From NCBI GenBank assembly GCA_007751255.1, contig CP036296.1, forward strand, positions 1 to 64,000: a stretch of DNA of 64,000 bases. The letters run 5' to 3'. Shown here in pieces: positions 61,222-64,000 of this stretch. Both the position numbers and the translations under genes were made by a program. The notes under the pieces are model-generated. The model was not told where the DNA came from. It saw only the letters and a program-made list of their open reading frames with translations, and ran no database searches. Position 1 is the stretch's first letter. The number at the start of each line of letters is the position of its first letter. The DNA comes from Engelhardtia mirabilis. GTDB lineage: Bacteria > Planctomycetota > UBA1135 > GCA-002686595.

Positions 61222-64000
61222 CTACAGCACGGTGATGGACTGTCCTTCCAGCCAGACCTGAGCTCGGGCCTTCGACGGTTCCAGATCGCCCTCGAAGTCG
61301 AGCGCGACGACCCGGACGTCGACCGTCCACGCTCCCTCGAGCACGCGGTGGAGGTCCAGGGCGAAGCCGCCGCCGGTTCCGCGCGCTGGCGAGTAGGTGA
61401 CGTCGGGCGAGTCGACGACCTCTCCGTCGACGATCTCCAGCGTGATGCGCTGGTGAAGGACCCCGCTCGTATCGAAGAGTTGTACGGCCAGGCCGCCGTC
61501 GGCCGGCAGCGTGCGGCCGCCGGGCACGACGACCTGCGCCGACCCGAACCGGAAGCCGAGGGACTCCTGGATGTCGGTACCGGCCGAGGGGCCAAGCCTT
61601 GCTTCGGGGTGCCGGATGAGGTCACCGAAGGTCTCCATCAGGCAAACGGCCACGTCGCCTGCGGCGGGCAAGTAGGTGTCGACACGGCCGCTGGCGTCGC
61701 AATGCGCCATGGCCACCACGGTCTGCGGACTGTCGGCGTCCACGAACACGACCCGGCACCCGTCGGCGGGCGCGCCGTCCAGGTCGAGCACCAGGCGGAC
61801 ACGGATGCCAGCCCCGCCCGAGGCGTCGATCCGCACGTTCGTGACCGCGCCTGCGGTGACGACGACTTCTGCCTCTGCGCCGTCTTCGAAGTCGCCGTCC
61901 CGCACCTCGATGTCGATGCTGTGGTTCCCGGCGGGCACGTGCAGGAGCTCGAAATTTCCGCCGTCGTCGAGGGGCGAGCGGACCCGGCCCAGCCCATGGC
62001 CGATCGAGGCCACGAGACCCTTGGGCGACACGCCGGGCGGCGGGATCAATCCCCCTCGCACGGTGCCGCCCGGTCTGCAGTGCACATCGCCTAGATCGAC
62101 GGTCTCCCCCTCGGCCAGCTCGACGAGGGGAAGCTCCGTGGCGGCGCCGCCGAGGGCATGGACGCGGATGCGATACAGCGGCCTCTCGAGCCCCTCGGCC
62201 GTGAAGGACCCGTCGGCGGAGGTGCGAACGAGGGGGAGGGAGGAGCCTGTGGACATGAACACGTCGCCCGACTGGTCGGTCAGCCGCTTCATCCGTTCGG
62301 TCATCCACTTGCCCCCCTCCAACTCCACGAAGGCGTTTGCGAGAGGAGCTCCGTCGCGCAGCACGCGACCCGTGATCGACCCGACGGGGGGCTGTGCCTG
62401 GAACGGCCGCAGGCGCACGGTCTGGCTTCGCAGACTCTCACCGCTGATGCCGACCGTCAGGACGTCGTCTTGGAAGCGCTCGTAGCCCTCGGCGCAGACG
62501 ACCACCTCGTCGTACTCCTCTCGCGCTCCGGCTACGGCTCGGCCACCCGGGTAGTCCTGGAGAGGCGGCTCGGTGTCTCCGACCGGCTGCATCCCCTCGC
62601 TGCCGGCGCCCTTGTGGACCGCGAGCCCGAAGCGCTCGATCGGCTGCCCGGTCGCGTCGTCGACCACGGAGAACTCGACGCTCGCCGCGGGATTCAGCTC
62701 GACACGGATCGCGCCGGCGCCGGGCTCGAATTCCTGGTCCCACTCCTCGGAGTCCCACAGGTCGAAGCCCTCGGCGTCCACCCGCAGGTGCGCGCCCTCG
62801 AGCCACAGGAACGGGAGCTCGAACTGACCGTCGGGTCCGCTCACCGCGCGACTGATGTCGTCCTCGTCCACGGGGTCGAGCTCGACCCGAGCGCCGGCCA
62901 CCGGCTGCCCGAGGCGATCGACGGCCTGACCGCGGAGGGACGCCTCGGGCTCGAGGCGTACCTCGACGCCGGCGGTGACCGACGAGGCGCGCAGGGTGAT
63001 GTCCGCCTCCGCGATCGGGAACCCCTCCGCGCGCACCTCCAGGGCGTCTGGGCCGAGGGACACCCGGTCCAGGCGAAAGGACCCGTCCTCGGCCGAGGTC
63101 GTGGTGTCGCCGCCCCAAGTGGTGACCGACGCGCCGGCGACCGGAGCTCCGCTCGCGTCGAACACCCTCCCCGCGACGGCCCCGGCAGCGGTCAGGACGA
63201 CCGTCCCGACGTCCCGCGGACCCGAGGTCAGCGGGAGTCGCGCACGCCATCCCGTCCCACCGAACTCGAGGCGCTCCGACCGGTGGAACCACTCGCCCTC
63301 GATCCGAAGCTCGAGCAGCGGATCCGATTGCTCCGGCACGCTCAGGGAGAAGCGCCCCTCCGGTCCCGTCTGCGCCGTGGCAACCAGCTCATCTGCGGGG
63401 CGGAAGAGGGCGACGTCGACCCCATCGAGGCTGCGACCGCGATCGTCCATGACGTATCCGCTCAGCGCACACATCGGCTGCGCGGCGTCACCCAACGAAG
63501 TGGCTTCGTCGCCGGGAGCCTGGAGCGCCGAGCGCCCGAGCCTGCCCGGCTCCGTCGCGGACGGCAGGTCGTGCGCGCGATCGACGGTCGTCTGGCCTGT
63601 CCGGGGCTCCACGACGCCCGTCGAGAGGTCCCCGTTCTTCGGGGCGCGGGTCAACGAGTACAGCCCGAAGAGGGCCAGCAGCACGACGGGTACGGGGAAG
63701 GACTTGGCGAACATCAGGAGGGGCCCAGTGGTGGTCAGGGAAGCGGCGGCGAGTCCCTGCGCGCCGCCGGTGGCGGACGCGAGGGCACGACGTTTCGATT
63801 CCACGACCGCGAGCGGGAGCAGCGCGGAGAACCACCCCGTGCCAGCCTCGTCGCGCGATCCAGCACCGGCGTCCGCGAACACGTTCGCGAGGTCGTCCTC
63901 GAGCGCCCGCAGGCCGCGCTTCAGGCGCGACTTGACGGTCTCGACGGACGTCCCGGTTCGCTCCGCGATCTCGCCGGGCGTCCACTCCTCGAAGTACCTC
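61222..64000 (-). CDS. ECF sigma factor fused to membrane prealbumin-repeat protein (5' end off the window)
   Basis: Open to the right edge of the window. The visible start (residues before MFAD) encodes sigma region 4: RYFEEWTPGEIAERTGTSVE, then TVKSRLKRGLRALEDDLANV, a classic helix-turn-helix. The frame continues without a stop into a TM helix (FPVPVVLLALFGLYSLTRA) and about 800 residues of carboxypeptidase-regulatory-like sandwiches (LSGYVMDDRGRSLDGVDVAL; VAGRVFDASGAPVAGASVTT; LRGQAVDRLGQPVAGARVEL; ITGRVLRDGAPLANAFVELE). Such one-piece sigma-to-periplasm proteins are described in planctomycetes; the domain is presumably extracytoplasmic. The window contains no start codon for the full protein. 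Confidence 0.85.
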   Translation of the reverse strand, partial: RYFEEWTPGEIAERTGTSVETVKSRLKRGLRALEDDLANVFADAGAGSRDEAGTGWFSALLPLAVVESKRRALASATGGAQGLAAASLTTTGPLLMFAKSFPVPVVLLALFGLYSLTRAPKNGDLSTGVVEPRTGQTTVDRAHDLPSATEPGRLGRSALQAPGDEATSLGDAAQPMCALSGYVMDDRGRSLDGVDVALFRPADELVATAQTGPEGRFSLSVPEQSDPLLELRIEGEWFHRSERLEFGGTGWRARLPLTSGPRDVGTVVLTAAGAVAGRVFDASGAPVAGASVTTWGGDTTTSAEDGSFRLDRVSLGPDALEVRAEGFPIAEADITLRASSVTAGVEVRLEPEASLRGQAVDRLGQPVAGARVELDPVDEDDISRAVSGPDGQFELPFLWLEGAHLRVDAEGFDLWDSEEWDQEFEPGAGAIRVELNPAASVEFSVVDDATGQPIERFGLAVHKGAGSEGMQPVGDTEPPLQDYPGGRAVAGAREEYDEVVVCAEGYERFQDDVLTVGISGESLRSQTVRLRPFQAQPPVGSITGRVLRDGAPLANAFVELEGGKWMTERMKRLTDQSGDVFMSTGSSLPLVRTSADGSFTAEGLERPLYRIRVHALGGAATELPLVELAEGETVDLGDVHCRPGGTVRGGLIPPPGVSPKGLVASIGHGLGRVRSPLDDGGNFELLHVPAGNHSIDIEVRDGDFEDGAEAEVVVTAGAVTNVRIDASGGAGIRVRLVLDLDGAPADGCRVVFVDADSPQTVVAMAHCDASGRVDTYLPAAGDVAVCLMETFGDLIRHPEARLGPSAGTDIQESLGFRFGSAQVVVPGGRTLPADGGLAVQLFDTSGVLHQRITLEIVDGEVVDSPDVTYSPARGTGGGFALDLHRVLEGAWTVDVRVVALDFEGDLEPSKARAQVWLEGQSITVL

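Noticed and set aside
60373..62094. 573-residue plus-strand frame covering the pseudogene and part of the sigma fusion
   Set aside because: Antisense shadow of two minus-strand features; no recognisable domain.

Overview
The window opens on the first base of dnaA, so the chromosome appears to have been linearised there. The DNA is very GC-rich, GTG and TTG starts are common, and many adjacent genes are joined by 1-4 nt start/stop overlaps. The gene content points to a Planctomycetota-type, Gram-negative-enveloped bacterium: Kdo/LPS-transport genes, ECF sigma factors paired with a Ser/Thr kinase or fused to a membrane protein, several large prealbumin-like (carboxypeptidase-regulatory-type) proteins, an animal-type haem peroxidase and a signal peptidase with an insert. 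Phylum assignment is an inference from content; no rRNA is present.

Layout. 1-6978: replication cluster dnaA - about 1.1 kb noncoding (likely oriC) - dnaN - dciA-like DUF721 - gyrB, with no recF. 7060-15460 (minus): envelope operon kdsD - kdsC - giant lptC/lptA-like gene - lptD-like gene - tatA, followed by a stand-alone MshEN/GspE-N protein. 15660-20360 (plus): membrane site-2-type protease - scpA, then trxA, then fmt - rsmB. 20448-25006 (minus): small unknown gene, a sigma factor overlapping a transmembrane Ser/Thr kinase with a formylglycine-enzyme-like C terminus, and a small repeat protein. 25142-29347: winged-helix protein and membrane protein (minus), then membrane protein - SDR - inositol-phosphatase-family gene (plus). 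29348-35140: a structured, repeat-rich leader and an animal haem peroxidase, a repeat-containing secreted-type protein, a class I glutamine amidotransferase, a TIM-barrel isomerase and a small membrane protein. 35714-44743: beta-helix secreted protein, a YbbA-YbbP/TesA-like divergon, a DRE-TIM acyl synthase coupled to an HEXXH membrane protein, and an MgtE transporter. 44759-53543: cupin, signal peptidase I with a large insert, inactive-looking serine hydrolase, RIC/YtfE repair protein, a lipoprotein with two CCxxC modules, a sigma factor/regulator/DUF3106-like trio and the tRNA 2-selenouridine synthase. 53834-64000: two prealbumin-repeat proteins, a radical SAM enzyme and its decayed duplicate, two small exported proteins, and at the right edge an ECF sigma factor fused in frame to a membrane-spanning prealbumin-repeat protein.

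Common themes are outer-membrane building (Kdo, Lpt, Tat, Lol-type ABC, lipoproteins) and membrane-linked transcriptional control (three sigma systems, each wired differently). No tRNA, rRNA, CRISPR array, insertion sequence or prophage was recognised. All function calls come from reading motifs by eye; no database search was run.
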